Origin: Methanoculleus sp. UBA374
GTDB lineage: Archaea; Halobacteriota; Methanomicrobia; Methanomicrobiales; Methanoculleaceae
Assembly: GCA_002508705.1 (NCBI GenBank)
Contig: DAYL01000034.1
Coordinates: 127,483 to 181,476, forward strand
DNA length: 53,994 bases
Reading direction: 5' to 3'
In this document: piece after piece, positions 33,668-41,868 of the stretch
Layout of the letters: each line of letters starts with the position of its first letter
Numbering within the stretch: the first letter of the stretch is position 1
Program-made: the position numbers and the translations under genes
Notes under the pieces: generated by a model
What the model was told of the DNA's origin: nothing
Database searches by the model: none
Seen by the model: only the letters and a program-made list of their open reading frames with translations

Positions 33668-34393
33668 TCACATTTTTGCGACTATCACGGTGCTGTTGTC
33701 GGTGCTTGCCGCGTCCCTGGCGGCGGCGAGCAATTGCCGACATGCCGTGCCGGGCTCGTTTGCGAGCACAATCTTCTGGATGGCGCTCTCCGGGACGTAG
33801 TCGTGGAGCCCGTCCGAGCTGATGACGAGGACCGCTCCGGCAAGTTCCACGCGGTCGAGATCGACCTGCACCCGGGCATCCAGTCCGAGCGCCTGTGTCA
33901 GAATGTTCTTTCTCGGGTGGTGCATCGCTTCAGAGGGGGTGATCACGCCCGAATCCACCAGGCTCTGCACATAACTCTGGTCTCGCGTATGCCAGACGGA
34001 CGATGGCGTGATGACGTGCGTCCTGCTGTCGCCCACCGTGCCGATCCAGCACCTGCCCGATTCGCCGACAATCGCTACCGAAAGCGTTGTCCCGGCGTCC
34101 AGGCGCCTCTCATGATTATACTCCCGAATCGTAGCGTTTATGAGATTGTATGCGTGTATAATCAGTTCCGGGGGCTCTATATCCGGGAGATTCTTGCGTG
34201 CAACCTCTGCGAGGACGGTGACTGCCGTCCTGCTCGCAACGTCCCCGCAGGCATGCCCCCCGAGACCGTCGGCGACGGCAAATATGTGATATCCCTCCAC
34301 CCGGTCGACAAGGTAGGCGTCCTCATTTCGTTCCCGTCTCCCGATATCGCTCATCACCGCGTACCGGATTTCTGTTTCTCCCCTCGCCTGCAT
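33668..34393 (-). CDS. PP2C-type serine/threonine phosphatase
   Basis: 241 residues. Metal and phosphate motifs in order: MSDIGRRERNEDAYL, ADGLGGHACGDVAS, GTVGDSRTHV, SSDGLHDYV, STDNSTVIV. A Mn/Mg-dependent soluble phosphatase that reverses Hanks-type kinases; no kinase gene is near. The ATG at 34393 gives the family N-terminus; the longer frame to 34558 runs into the next gene. Confidence 0.92.
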   Translation of the reverse strand: MQARGETEIRYAVMSDIGRRERNEDAYLVDRVEGYHIFAVADGLGGHACGDVASRTAVTVLAEVARKNLPDIEPPELIIHAYNLINATIREYNHERRLDAGTTLSVAIVGESGRCWIGTVGDSRTHVITPSSVWHTRDQSYVQSLVDSGVITPSEAMHHPRKNILTQALGLDARVQVDLDRVELAGAVLVISSDGLHDYVPESAIQKIVLANEPGTACRQLLAAARDAASTDNSTVIVAKM

Positions 34394-34466
34394 TGCACAG
34401 TGTTCTGGACGTTCTAGTGAATATTTTTTCGGTGAGATCTCTATCCAGGAGTATGCCAGGCATCTC

Positions 34467-35405
34467 TCAGGGAAATCCCCGTGAGAGTCCGTTCTCTTCC
34501 GCGCAACGGACGGCATACCCATACTCCCGCGCCGTGATCGGACGTTGCAGTGCCGCAAGCACCGGGCTCCCTCCTCTGTCGGCCGCCCTCCATGCCGGGT
34601 GATACTGGGCCATGATATTTACGTAGGAGTTCCGTGATATCTCTTCGGCAATAAATTTCATCACGATCTCGCTGTTTGCGAGATTTCCGGGGAGCACCAG
34701 ATGTCTGATGATCATGCCCCGCACCGCGAGACCGTCTCTGACCTCCAGGTCGCCTACCTGCCGGTGCATCTCTTTCAGCGCGGCCTTCATGCGAGCGGTG
34801 TAGTCGGGGGCATGCGAGAGTTCCCACGCCACACCATCCCGGCCGTACTTGGCGTCCGGCATGTAGATGTCGATGACGCCGTCGAGGAGGTACAGGGTTT
34901 CCACAGAGTCGTAACCGCCGCAGTTATAGACCAGCGGGATGTGGAGGCCTTGGAGGGCGGCGAGGGCGACCGCACGGAGGATCTGGGGGACGACATGCGA
35001 GGGGGAGACCAGGTTGATGTTGTGGCATCGGCGTTCCTGCAGGCGGAGCATGATTCCGGCGAGGTCTTCGCATGAGACTGCCGGGCCGAATCCGCACTGG
35101 CTGACTTCGAAGTTCTGGCAGAATTCGCACCGCATGTTGCAGCCGGAGAAGAATATCGTTCCCGACCCGTATCTCCCCACCAGAGGCGGCTCTTCACCGA
35201 AGTGCGGGCTGTAACTTGAGACCATCGGGAAGAGCCCGGTCCGGCAGAACCCCCGCTCGTCTTCAATGCGGTTCACGCGGCACTCCTGGGGGCAGACGAC
35301 ACAGTCGCGGAGCACCTCGTGCGCGCGCCGCGCCCGCTCCTCAAGTTCGCCGCTCCGTGCCAGGTCTACGTAGCCGGGTGGTTGGGTTTGTTCTGCTTCA
35401 GCCAT
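34467..35405 (-). CDS. radical SAM protein, PflA/AmmeMemoRadiSam type
   Basis: 312 residues. The radical SAM cluster motif is SGCNMRCEFCQN (C89, C93, C96). Ahead of it four Cys (C35, C38, C42, C54, in DCVVCPQECRVNRIEDERGF) could hold a further metal site. Later NINLVSPSHVVPQILRAV and IDIYMPDAKYG are typical of the PflA-like family (COG1313/COG1180), which is widespread in anaerobes without an assigned reaction. The ATG at 35405 starts the family N-terminus. No glycyl-radical enzyme is adjacent. Confidence 0.85.
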   Translation of the reverse strand: MAEAEQTQPPGYVDLARSGELEERARRAHEVLRDCVVCPQECRVNRIEDERGFCRTGLFPMVSSYSPHFGEEPPLVGRYGSGTIFFSGCNMRCEFCQNFEVSQCGFGPAVSCEDLAGIMLRLQERRCHNINLVSPSHVVPQILRAVALAALQGLHIPLVYNCGGYDSVETLYLLDGVIDIYMPDAKYGRDGVAWELSHAPDYTARMKAALKEMHRQVGDLEVRDGLAVRGMIIRHLVLPGNLANSEIVMKFIAEEISRNSYVNIMAQYHPAWRAADRGGSPVLAALQRPITAREYGYAVRCAEENGLSRGFP

Positions 35406-35673
35406 GGTCCCCCTCTTGATCTCGCAGAGATGAAGGTTTTCCTCTCTCGTTCCGCAGGTCTCGTCCCGGGCACGGACAGGTGGGTGTGCCCGGCCGCCCC
35501 GAACAATATTTTCTGTTCCCTTCCACCGTCGTCGAACCATTTCGATATCTTTATACGTACCGTAATAAATTTCTCATCGGCGGATGTTCGGTGAGCGTAA
35601 CCATCTCCGGAGGCTGAGACCCACACGCGCCAGCACCCCTGCGGTCGTGAGATGATGCGGCATTAAAGATCAG

Positions 35674-36210
35674 TTGTATGGTGGCGCCTTCTACGCAACA
35701 CGGCAGGCCGGCGAGAGCGACCGCGCAGTTTCGAACGTCCACGCTACAATTCTGATGGTCGCCGTTACCATCATCCTCGCCGCTCTTCTCCTGCTGACGG
35801 TGCTTGCGTTGATCCCGTCTTGGACGGAGCCTTTGCCTCCTCCGATCATCATAACCGGGGTTTCACACTACAGCGACGAGACCGGACAGTTGACCTATGC
35901 AAGCAGGGTTTTCCTCCTCAACAACGGCACCGCGGTCTACGAGAACGACGCCCTGAAAGCAATTTTCTATTTAAACGGCCAGAAGGTCTGTATCGTCCAG
36001 ACCTTGAACGGCCACCTCCTCATACCGTCGCACCACTACGGGGTGAGATACATCAAAGGCGAAGGCTGCCGTTCCCCTTACTGGAACCCGGGCGAGGAGA
36101 TGATCGTGGATCTTGCCGACTGTACACTTTATCCGAACGCAGAGGTCACCGTTGAGATCGTGGATACCCGGACCGGAAAGGTGATCTCGAAACACACGGT
36201 GCGGGCGTGA
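35674..36210 (+). CDS. type IV pilin-like exported protein
   Basis: 178 residues. The N-terminus RAVSNVHATILMVAVTIILAALLLLTVL is the archaeal pilin (DUF1628) H-domain, normally cleaved by a class III signal peptidase just ahead of it. A beta-rich extracellular domain follows. The only in-frame start is TTG at 35674, a minor start codon; an ATG at 35679 is in another frame. It may be part of a pilus or an adhesin; no pilus assembly genes are in the window. Confidence 0.75.
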   Translation: MYGGAFYATRQAGESDRAVSNVHATILMVAVTIILAALLLLTVLALIPSWTEPLPPPIIITGVSHYSDETGQLTYASRVFLLNNGTAVYENDALKAIFYLNGQKVCIVQTLNGHLLIPSHHYGVRYIKGEGCRSPYWNPGEEMIVDLADCTLYPNAEVTVEIVDTRTGKVISKHTVRA

Positions 36211-36273
36211 AGTCGACCGCGTCCCCTCGCCGGAGACCATGTATTTGTATCAGGACGTTCTCAAGAGAGTATT

Positions 36274-36720
36274 ATGTTCAACTCGATACTCGTCGCCGTC
36301 GACGGATCGGAGATCAGCCGCCGTGCGCTTGAAAAAGCCGTGGCCCTCGCCCACGCCAGCAAGGCTCCATTGCATGCCGTGCACGTCGTTTCGACCGGTA
36401 CGTATCCCGCTCTTCCTCTCGACGGACTCGAGCCTCCGGATATGGCAAGGCAGGCGCTTCTCGACTCGCTTGATCGGGAGGCGGACGCGATCCTTGCCGA
36501 CGCGGAACGGAAAGCTGCCGCCGCCGGTGTCCCGATAACTCTCCACAAACGCTGGGGGCACCCCGGCGCGGAGATCACCGCTCTCGCGCAGGAACTCGGC
36601 ACCGACCTCGTCGTGGTCGGGTCGCATGGCAGGGGCCGGCTCGACCGCTTCTTCCTCGGGAGTGTCAGTTCCTACGTCGTCGATCACGTGACCTCAGCGG
36701 TCATGGTCATCAGGACCTGA
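36274..36720 (+). CDS. universal stress protein (UspA family)
   Basis: 148 residues, ATP-binding Usp fold. ILVAVDGSEISRRALEKA at the start and VGSHGRGRLDRFFLGSVS (G-x2-G-x9-G-S) for ATP binding. Single Usp domain. Its last 27 bp overlap the convergent DUF99 gene. Confidence 0.92.
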   Translation: MFNSILVAVDGSEISRRALEKAVALAHASKAPLHAVHVVSTGTYPALPLDGLEPPDMARQALLDSLDREADAILADAERKAAAAGVPITLHKRWGHPGAEITALAQELGTDLVVVGSHGRGRLDRFFLGSVSSYVVDHVTSAVMVIRT

Positions 36721-37287
36721 CCCGCCGAACCTGGACGATCGGAGGATGCCGCGGGCGATGAGTCGTGCCACCCTGACCGGCTCGGGCACCCTTCCTTCGC
36801 GCGTGAAATCGTTGCAGAGCCTCGCAGCATCCGTGAGGGAGAGCCCATAAGGACGGATGAAGAGCACATACCCGGTATGTAACCGGACGGGCGTCCTGTC
36901 GCCGAGCCGCCGGTATGCAGCGAGCCTGCCGGCATCGTCCGGGAAGTGTCGGTGGATCTCCTCCGTGAGCCCCCCGGACTCCTCATAGGTGGTGATGACG
37001 ACGGGGAGTCCGGTTACGTCCCGTACCGCCGCCGGGTCGATGATGTTGTACCAGGCAATGACGCTCCCGCCGATCATCAGGAGGTTGATGTCCCTGCGGG
37101 CAAGTCCGGTAACGATCTGGATGACCGCATCGGTGGCATCGGACCCTCCGACGGTCACCCGGGCAAAGGCCGCTCCATCGATCCAGAGGTCCTTTCGCAT
37201 GACGACGCCGGCAAGGGTGGACTGCTCCCTCCCCGAGTAACTCTCGGCGATACCGAGGACCCGGAGCCCCGATTTGGCTACGTGCAT
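36694..37287 (-). CDS. DUF99 family protein
   Basis: 197 residues. GIAESYSGREQSTLAGVVMR, LMIGGSVIAWYNIIDP and VVITTYEES match the archaeal DUF99 family, related to the endonuclease V fold; no biochemical role is proven. No signal peptide. Divergent by 39 bp from the glycosyltransferase gene with a shared AT-rich promoter (TTTAATCAGATATAG). Confidence 0.85.
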   Translation of the reverse strand: MHVAKSGLRVLGIAESYSGREQSTLAGVVMRKDLWIDGAAFARVTVGGSDATDAVIQIVTGLARRDINLLMIGGSVIAWYNIIDPAAVRDVTGLPVVITTYEESGGLTEEIHRHFPDDAGRLAAYRRLGDRTPVRLHTGYVLFIRPYGLSLTDAARLCNDFTREGRVPEPVRVARLIARGILRSSRFGGSGPDDHDR

Positions 37288-37326
37288 ACGAAGTCCTTAT
37301 GAGATTTAATCAGATATAGTACACTA

Positions 37327-38253
37327 ATGAACGTCGAGCGAGATGAGGTATGCATCTTCATCCCCACGCTGAACGAGGCACCGACGATTGGCAAACTGGT
37401 CGAAGCGTTCAGAGAACGAGGTTTTCTTAACATCCTCGTCATGGACGGAAATAGTACCGATGGTACACCCGATATCGCACGATCCGCAGGCGCGGTTGTC
37501 CGGACACAGACGGGAAAGGGAAAGGGCAACGCCATCATCGAGGCCGTGGAGGTCATCGATAAGCCCTATATCCTCATGCTTGACGGCGACGGCACCTACT
37601 CGCCGAACGACGCGGAGAGGATGCTCGCTCCTCTCGGGCGCGGATACGATCACGTCATCGGCAACCGCCTTGTCAATCCCGATGGGGCGGCGTTCACCCG
37701 GTTAAACCTCCTCGGCAATCAACTCCTCAACCTGATATTCAAACTTGCACATGGAAAAGACCTCCGCGACATCCTGTCCGGTTACCGCGCCTTTACGCTT
37801 CACTCGGTTCGGCAGATGACCCTCAAGGAGGCCGGGTTCGAGATCGAGACGGAGATGGCGGTCGAGGCAGTGAGGAACGGGCAGCAGGTCGCGGTCATCC
37901 CGGTTCGGTACCTCGCGAGGCCCGGCACCACCACGAAGTTAAACCCGTTCCAGGACGGCATCAGGATATTCTCGACCATATACCGGCTTGCAAAGATGAA
38001 CAACCCGATCTTTTACTTCGGGATCATCGGACTTTTCATATCGCTTGCCGGGGGGGTTATCGGGGTTTATGTCGTGCTTGAATGGCTCAAGGACATCGAG
38101 CACCTGCCGCTCACCATCCTCACGGTCCTCCTGATCACCATCGGTTTCCAGATCTTCATGTTCGGCGTGATCAGCGATATGCTCCTCGGGTTCCACCGCG
38201 AGACCATCCACCAGATCGAGCAGTTACAGGCTCCCCCGAAGCCGCCCCGATAG
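37327..38253 (+). CDS. family 2 glycosyltransferase, dolichol-phosphate type
   Basis: 308 residues. GT-A domain with IPTLNEAPTIGKLVEAF, MDGNSTDGTPD and the metal motif MLDGDGTYSPND; then two C-terminal TM helices (FYFGIIGLFISLAGGVIGVY and ILTVLLITIGFQIFMFG). This is the layout of archaeal dolichyl-phosphate hexosyltransferases such as AglJ, which start N-glycan or polyprenyl-sugar assembly. The donor sugar is unknown. Its end overlaps the aldolase gene by 30 bp, tail to tail. Confidence 0.88.
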   Translation: MNVERDEVCIFIPTLNEAPTIGKLVEAFRERGFLNILVMDGNSTDGTPDIARSAGAVVRTQTGKGKGNAIIEAVEVIDKPYILMLDGDGTYSPNDAERMLAPLGRGYDHVIGNRLVNPDGAAFTRLNLLGNQLLNLIFKLAHGKDLRDILSGYRAFTLHSVRQMTLKEAGFEIETEMAVEAVRNGQQVAVIPVRYLARPGTTTKLNPFQDGIRIFSTIYRLAKMNNPIFYFGIIGLFISLAGGVIGVYVVLEWLKDIEHLPLTILTVLLITIGFQIFMFGVISDMLLGFHRETIHQIEQLQAPPKPPR

Positions 38254-38766
38254 GTAGAGGACCCGGCATGCGTACTCTGTGATCGAGGTGTAGATATACG
38301 CCTCATCCAGCGTTTTTCCGGCGGCAAACGTCCCGTGTCCGCGGACGATGACGATATGCCCCTCACGGAGCGCCCCGGCGACGTTTTTTGCAATCTCTTC
38401 GGTCCCCGGACTTCCGGTAACAACCGGGATCTCCGGGCAGAGCGCCCCGCCCTCGCTGTCGGCCGGCCGGACGAGATCGGCGTCGAGCGACGCGGCGACG
38501 GCATGGACAGGGTGGGCGTGGACGATCGCACGGTGCGGGGTCTCGCGGTAGACCGCCCGATGAACCCGGTACTCGCTTGAGGCTTCAGGTGGAGCGTCGC
38601 CCGTAGCAGGCACATAGACCGGCATCTCCCGGGCGTCGAGGTACGCGCCGGTCCGGGTGATGAAGAATCCGCCCTCGGCGCGCACGCTCATGTTTCCGAA
38701 GTTCGCTCCGACAAGCCCTTCGAGGAAGAGCCGCCTCCCTATCCGTTCAAACTCCTGATCCAGCAT
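38224..38766 (-). CDS. class II aldolase (fuculose-1-phosphate aldolase type)
   Basis: 180 residues. Zinc ligands in IVHAHPVHAVA and RGHGTFAAG, with SVRAEGGFFITRTG near the start. In methanogens the homologue (MJ1418 type) makes lactaldehyde for coenzyme F420 synthesis from fuculose-1-phosphate. I use the ATG at 38766; a GTG at 38775 is the alternative. AmpD-type or ribulose-phosphate epimerase activity is possible but less likely. Confidence 0.85.
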   Translation of the reverse strand: MLDQEFERIGRRLFLEGLVGANFGNMSVRAEGGFFITRTGAYLDAREMPVYVPATGDAPPEASSEYRVHRAVYRETPHRAIVHAHPVHAVAASLDADLVRPADSEGGALCPEIPVVTGSPGTEEIAKNVAGALREGHIVIVRGHGTFAAGKTLDEAYIYTSITEYACRVLYLSGRLRGSL

Positions 38767-38994
38767 GCTTCCCACACTTCTTATTCATAGAACATTTCTG
38801 CGTACCTGGTGATATCGTGTGCGCCCGGGTTTGCCGGGCAATGCGGGGTATGCGCACTGGACTACAGCGCGTCCCCGGAGAAAAGGGCGACCTCCCCGCA
38901 GAATGTTTCCATTCGCGGGGAGCGCCTATGATGAGCGGCGCAGATGAAACCTGCCGGCGACGACGGGCGCGCGGCCCGTTCAATCGCCGCGCCC

Positions 38995-40005
38995 TTATAC
39001 GTCACGGAACGGCGTGATGTCGCATCCGGTGCAGGGAAGGCACATCGTCCGGGCCTTCCGCGTATCCAGGTTGTTCTGTTTCAGGATCTCGCGCGTCATC
39101 TCTCCGAGCCGGATGAGACGCTCTTTTGACGGGCGATTCACGGTGATCTCACCGGCTCTGAGGGGCGAGGAGGAGATCGGCCGGAGCACCGGGATGACCC
39201 CCATCTCCGCGAGCCGGGTGACGCCTCTTCTAACGCACTCGTCGTCCTCTCCGAGACCGAGGAGGAAGTTCGAGTGAACGAAATTTCTCTGAAAAACGTC
39301 CACCGCTTCCGCCAGTGCGTCGAGAATGAACTCAAGAGAGAGTCCGGGGCAGACGGCGCGAAAGATCTCCGGGTCCATCGTTTCGACGTTGTACTTGATC
39401 TCGTCGGCACCTGCGGCCCGGAGTTCCCGTGTCGAGGTTGCCGTTGGATAGACCGAGACGCCGATGGGAAGGTCGTACCGGGCCCGGAGCGCCTTCACCA
39501 CCGCGACCATCCTCTCCACTTCCTTCTCCGGGGAGTCGGCAACGCCGCTTGTGAGGGAGATTGCACGGATGTTTCCCCGGGAGGCTGCCTCCTCGACCAT
39601 CCGTACGACGGTATCTGTATCCTTTATCCCCCCGTTCAGTTTCGGGACGGGGCAGAACCTGCAGTTAAAGGTACAGCGCTCACTGACGGTGATGTACGCC
39701 TGTTCCGGGCAGTGACAGAGCGGCTGCTCCAGGCGGCCGTGTGCAACCGTCTCCCCGTTCAGGAGAACGGCAACGCGGTCTCCGTCCGGGACTACCCGAA
39801 GCGGCGCGCCGCTTTTGATGGAGAGCCGGACCCGCCGGTCTCCGGAGACGAGGAAGAACGATGACCCGCCGGCTCCCGGGCCTGCCGTAGCCGTTGTTTT
39901 TAAAGTTTTAATGAGTTCTTCGTCGATGCTTGCTGCCCCGATGCTGACGAGCAGTGCCTTCTCCTCAAGTGTCATCTCCTGCAGGTTCCTCCTTTGTTGT
40001 TCCAT
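38995..40005 (-). CDS. radical SAM protein of unknown function
   Basis: 336 residues. A unique N-terminal domain (about 1-95) precedes the radical SAM site ERCTFNCRFCPVPK (C111, C115, C118); GIKDTDTVVRMVEEAASRG and SVYPTATSTRELRAAGADEI resemble biotin-synthase-type and other C-S or C-C bond enzymes. The C-terminal CLPCTGCDITPF may bind a second cluster. The 14-bp palindrome TTCACAATTGTGAA lies 37-50 bp ahead of the ATG, after a TATA box (CAATATATG, 40084-40092). So it is probably under specific control. Confidence 0.8.
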   Translation of the reverse strand: MEQQRRNLQEMTLEEKALLVSIGAASIDEELIKTLKTTATAGPGAGGSSFFLVSGDRRVRLSIKSGAPLRVVPDGDRVAVLLNGETVAHGRLEQPLCHCPEQAYITVSERCTFNCRFCPVPKLNGGIKDTDTVVRMVEEAASRGNIRAISLTSGVADSPEKEVERMVAVVKALRARYDLPIGVSVYPTATSTRELRAAGADEIKYNVETMDPEIFRAVCPGLSLEFILDALAEAVDVFQRNFVHSNFLLGLGEDDECVRRGVTRLAEMGVIPVLRPISSSPLRAGEITVNRPSKERLIRLGEMTREILKQNNLDTRKARTMCLPCTGCDITPFRDV

Positions 40006-40041
40006 CTGGTTCTCCTCGGCGCTCTGCTGGCTTGCGTAGTG

Positions 40042-40055
40042 TTCACAATTGTGAA
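40042..40055. promoter_or_regulatory. palindrome TTCACAATTGTGAA, copy 1
   Basis: Perfect 14-bp dyad between the TATA box near 40086 and the start of the radical SAM gene (minus). The expected start of transcription is about 40060, so a bound regulator would block initiation or early elongation. Same sequence at 53515 and 53977. Confidence 0.65.
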
Positions 40056-40235
40056 TCCATAGGAAATAGTGGAGATGAGGGCATATATTGGTTGTTGTCA
40101 GGGAGATTCTTGCCGCATTCGGTGGATTGAAAGGGCGGCACTGCGCCGGAATGCGGAAAAAATTGCCCGGGAGTCAACAGTAAAGTAGTAAGGGGTTGTA
40201 TGATAGTATGGAAGTTTCATAAGTGTGAACGTCCC

Positions 40236-40316
40236 TGCCAAGGTGGCGGAGTGGCTACGCGGTTGACTGCAGATCAGCTGTATCCCGGTTCGAATCCGGG
40301 CCTTGGCTCTTCTTTT
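40236..40316 (+). repeat. 81-bp direct repeat, left copy (tRNA-Cys)
   Basis: Identical to 51632-51712: one base before the tRNA, the whole tRNA-Cys, and eight bases after. Identity ends sharply at both sides. The pair brackets the accessory genes 40.9-51.3 kb, the pattern of an integration or duplication at a tRNA gene. Confidence 0.9.
40237..40308 (+). tRNA. tRNA-Cys (GCA), copy 1
   Basis: 72 nt. Acceptor GCCAAGG/CCTTGGC, D arm GCG/CGC, anticodon stem GTTGA/TCAGC around loop CTGCAGA (anticodon GCA), T arm CCCGG-TTCGAAT-CCGGG. Identical to the copy at 51633, together with flanking TCTTCTTTT. Left border of the island. Confidence 0.95.
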
Positions 40317-40902
40317 CATCCGCGGGATGAAAATCGTCGGACGCCGGGCTCCTTCCGGCCGCCGATTGATACGATCACAAGGCCCGTTTTTTCCAATTCG
40401 TTTGCAGGTGAGGGCGTTTTCAAAGGGTTTTCAAACCGCCGGGTGCGAATAACGACTTTCCCGAAGGGAAAGGAGTTCGAGAAACTCGGAAGTCGTCCAA
40501 AAAGATTTATGATCCTCTGTTACGCCCTACTTGGAACACCTGTATACAATATCTTGACCATTTGAACCTTAGATGAGGACAGAATACGGAAACGGTTTTA
40601 CCCTGATATCATCTCGCGGGGAACGACTGCGGTACGGCAGGAGTTTGAGAAGCCAGGAGGTCTTCGACGGGTACCCCCCTCCCGTCAAAGGGTTTTTAGG
40701 GTGACCTTCTCGAAGAGTTTCGAAGCGCGAACACAGTGAACGTGAGCACCGGAGGTGCGATTGGGTACCCTTCCGGCGAGATATTTTGAGCAACTTCTGT
40801 GCTTTTTCACCAGGCACGACTCAATAAGCACTGTTCACGTAGGTAAACAAAAAAAATAAACAAACTAATAAGAACGGCTGATGTTTACCAAAAAAAAAGA
40901 AA
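40317..40902. other. noncoding region with hairpins
   Basis: About 590 bp without a gene. It holds a hairpin CTTTCCC-GAA-GGGAAAG (40456-40472), and two loosely similar segments (AGGAGTTCGAGAAACTCGGAAG near 40471 and AGGAGTTTGAGAAGCCAGGAGG near 40640) that suggest decayed repeats. The A-rich end (40850-40900) is downstream of the methyltransferase stop and, as T-runs on the minus strand, could end that transcript. Confidence 0.5.
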
Positions 40903-41757
40903 TTATCTGGCTTTTTTCTGGGCAACTACAACGATCCTGCCAAGAACATGTTCTATACCCTTATCCGTTGTATGTTTGCTCAATCTCTCTCTGATCTCGG
41001 CTTTTATCCGGTCCCGCTTGTTTTCCGGAACATCGGACAGGTAGTTCCCGAAGTTGCTTGCCTCCGAGAATGAGAGGGCATCCTGTGGAGTGGGGTAATA
41101 TCGGGTCTTCGTCACCTGATCTATCTTCACGATATCAAATCCGGAAGAGATAAGGAGCGAGCGCAGGTTCTTGGGTGAGACAAGCCTCTCTTCGGCGTAG
41201 TGTAACCCGTGCGATTCCACTACTTCTCTGGTGATATCCCTGAGAAGTCCGGGGGCTTCCTTATCGGGGTCCGACAGCCCCAGTTTACCCCCCGGTTTTA
41301 AGATCCTGTGAATGTACACAAGGGCTGCAGCCTGTGCCGCTGTGCTCTGGATGTGGTGGAAAACTGAATTGATGTAGACGATATCAAATTTGTTGTCTGC
41401 AAAATCACGCAGGTCTCTGTCGCTTCCCGGTTTAAACGTGACGTTGGGAAACGCTGCAACCTTCTGTTGAGCGATCTTGATGCGGTGCTCCGAAGGTTCA
41501 AGACCGACTATCTCGATGGATTCCCCGAACGTATTTATGAGGTATTCAATCAGTCGGCCGGTCCCGCACCCTACGTCGAGTACCCGATCTCCTCTTTTAA
41601 TTCCCAATTCCTGTACAAGCTGCACTCCATTGTTGAACTGGCTGTCGCTTATCTGGTCGTATCGTTCGGCCAGGACCGGAGTATCAAATCTGGCAACACT
41701 TTCTGTCATATGATTCAGCACTTCCTGTATGCAATTTTGCAATTTTTCCTTCTGCAT
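40903..41757 (-). CDS. class I SAM-dependent methyltransferase
   Basis: 284 residues. Motif I RVLDVGCGTGRLIEYLI, acidic turn IVGLEPSEHRIKIA, motif II NKFDIVYINSVFHHIQS, motif III LKPGGKLGLSDPDKEAP. This is the UbiE/small-molecule class; the substrate is unknown. ATG at 41757 chosen; another at 41708. It lies 111 bp after MFS transporter 1 on the same strand and is probably co-transcribed. Part of the tRNA-Cys-flanked island; a methylated small molecule and its export are conceivable, but this is inference. Confidence 0.88.
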   Translation of the reverse strand: MQKEKLQNCIQEVLNHMTESVARFDTPVLAERYDQISDSQFNNGVQLVQELGIKRGDRVLDVGCGTGRLIEYLINTFGESIEIVGLEPSEHRIKIAQQKVAAFPNVTFKPGSDRDLRDFADNKFDIVYINSVFHHIQSTAAQAAALVYIHRILKPGGKLGLSDPDKEAPGLLRDITREVVESHGLHYAEERLVSPKNLRSLLISSGFDIVKIDQVTKTRYYPTPQDALSFSEASNFGNYLSDVPENKRDRIKAEIRERLSKHTTDKGIEHVLGRIVVVAQKKAR

Positions 41758-41868
41758 AGTTCTGTTAAGATGAGGTATTATCTTTAAGAAATCAGCAACT
41801 CTCACCGCTATGTAACTACAAATGGAATTCTCCCGGCCAGACACTCTGCAGTGCGGAGGAATCGGTAT

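Noticed and set aside
40200..40565. Plus-strand frames that run through the tRNA-Cys genes (also at 51575 and 53602)
   Set aside because: They translate the tRNA itself (the shared CQGGGVATRLTADQLYPGSN segment) and are not proteins.
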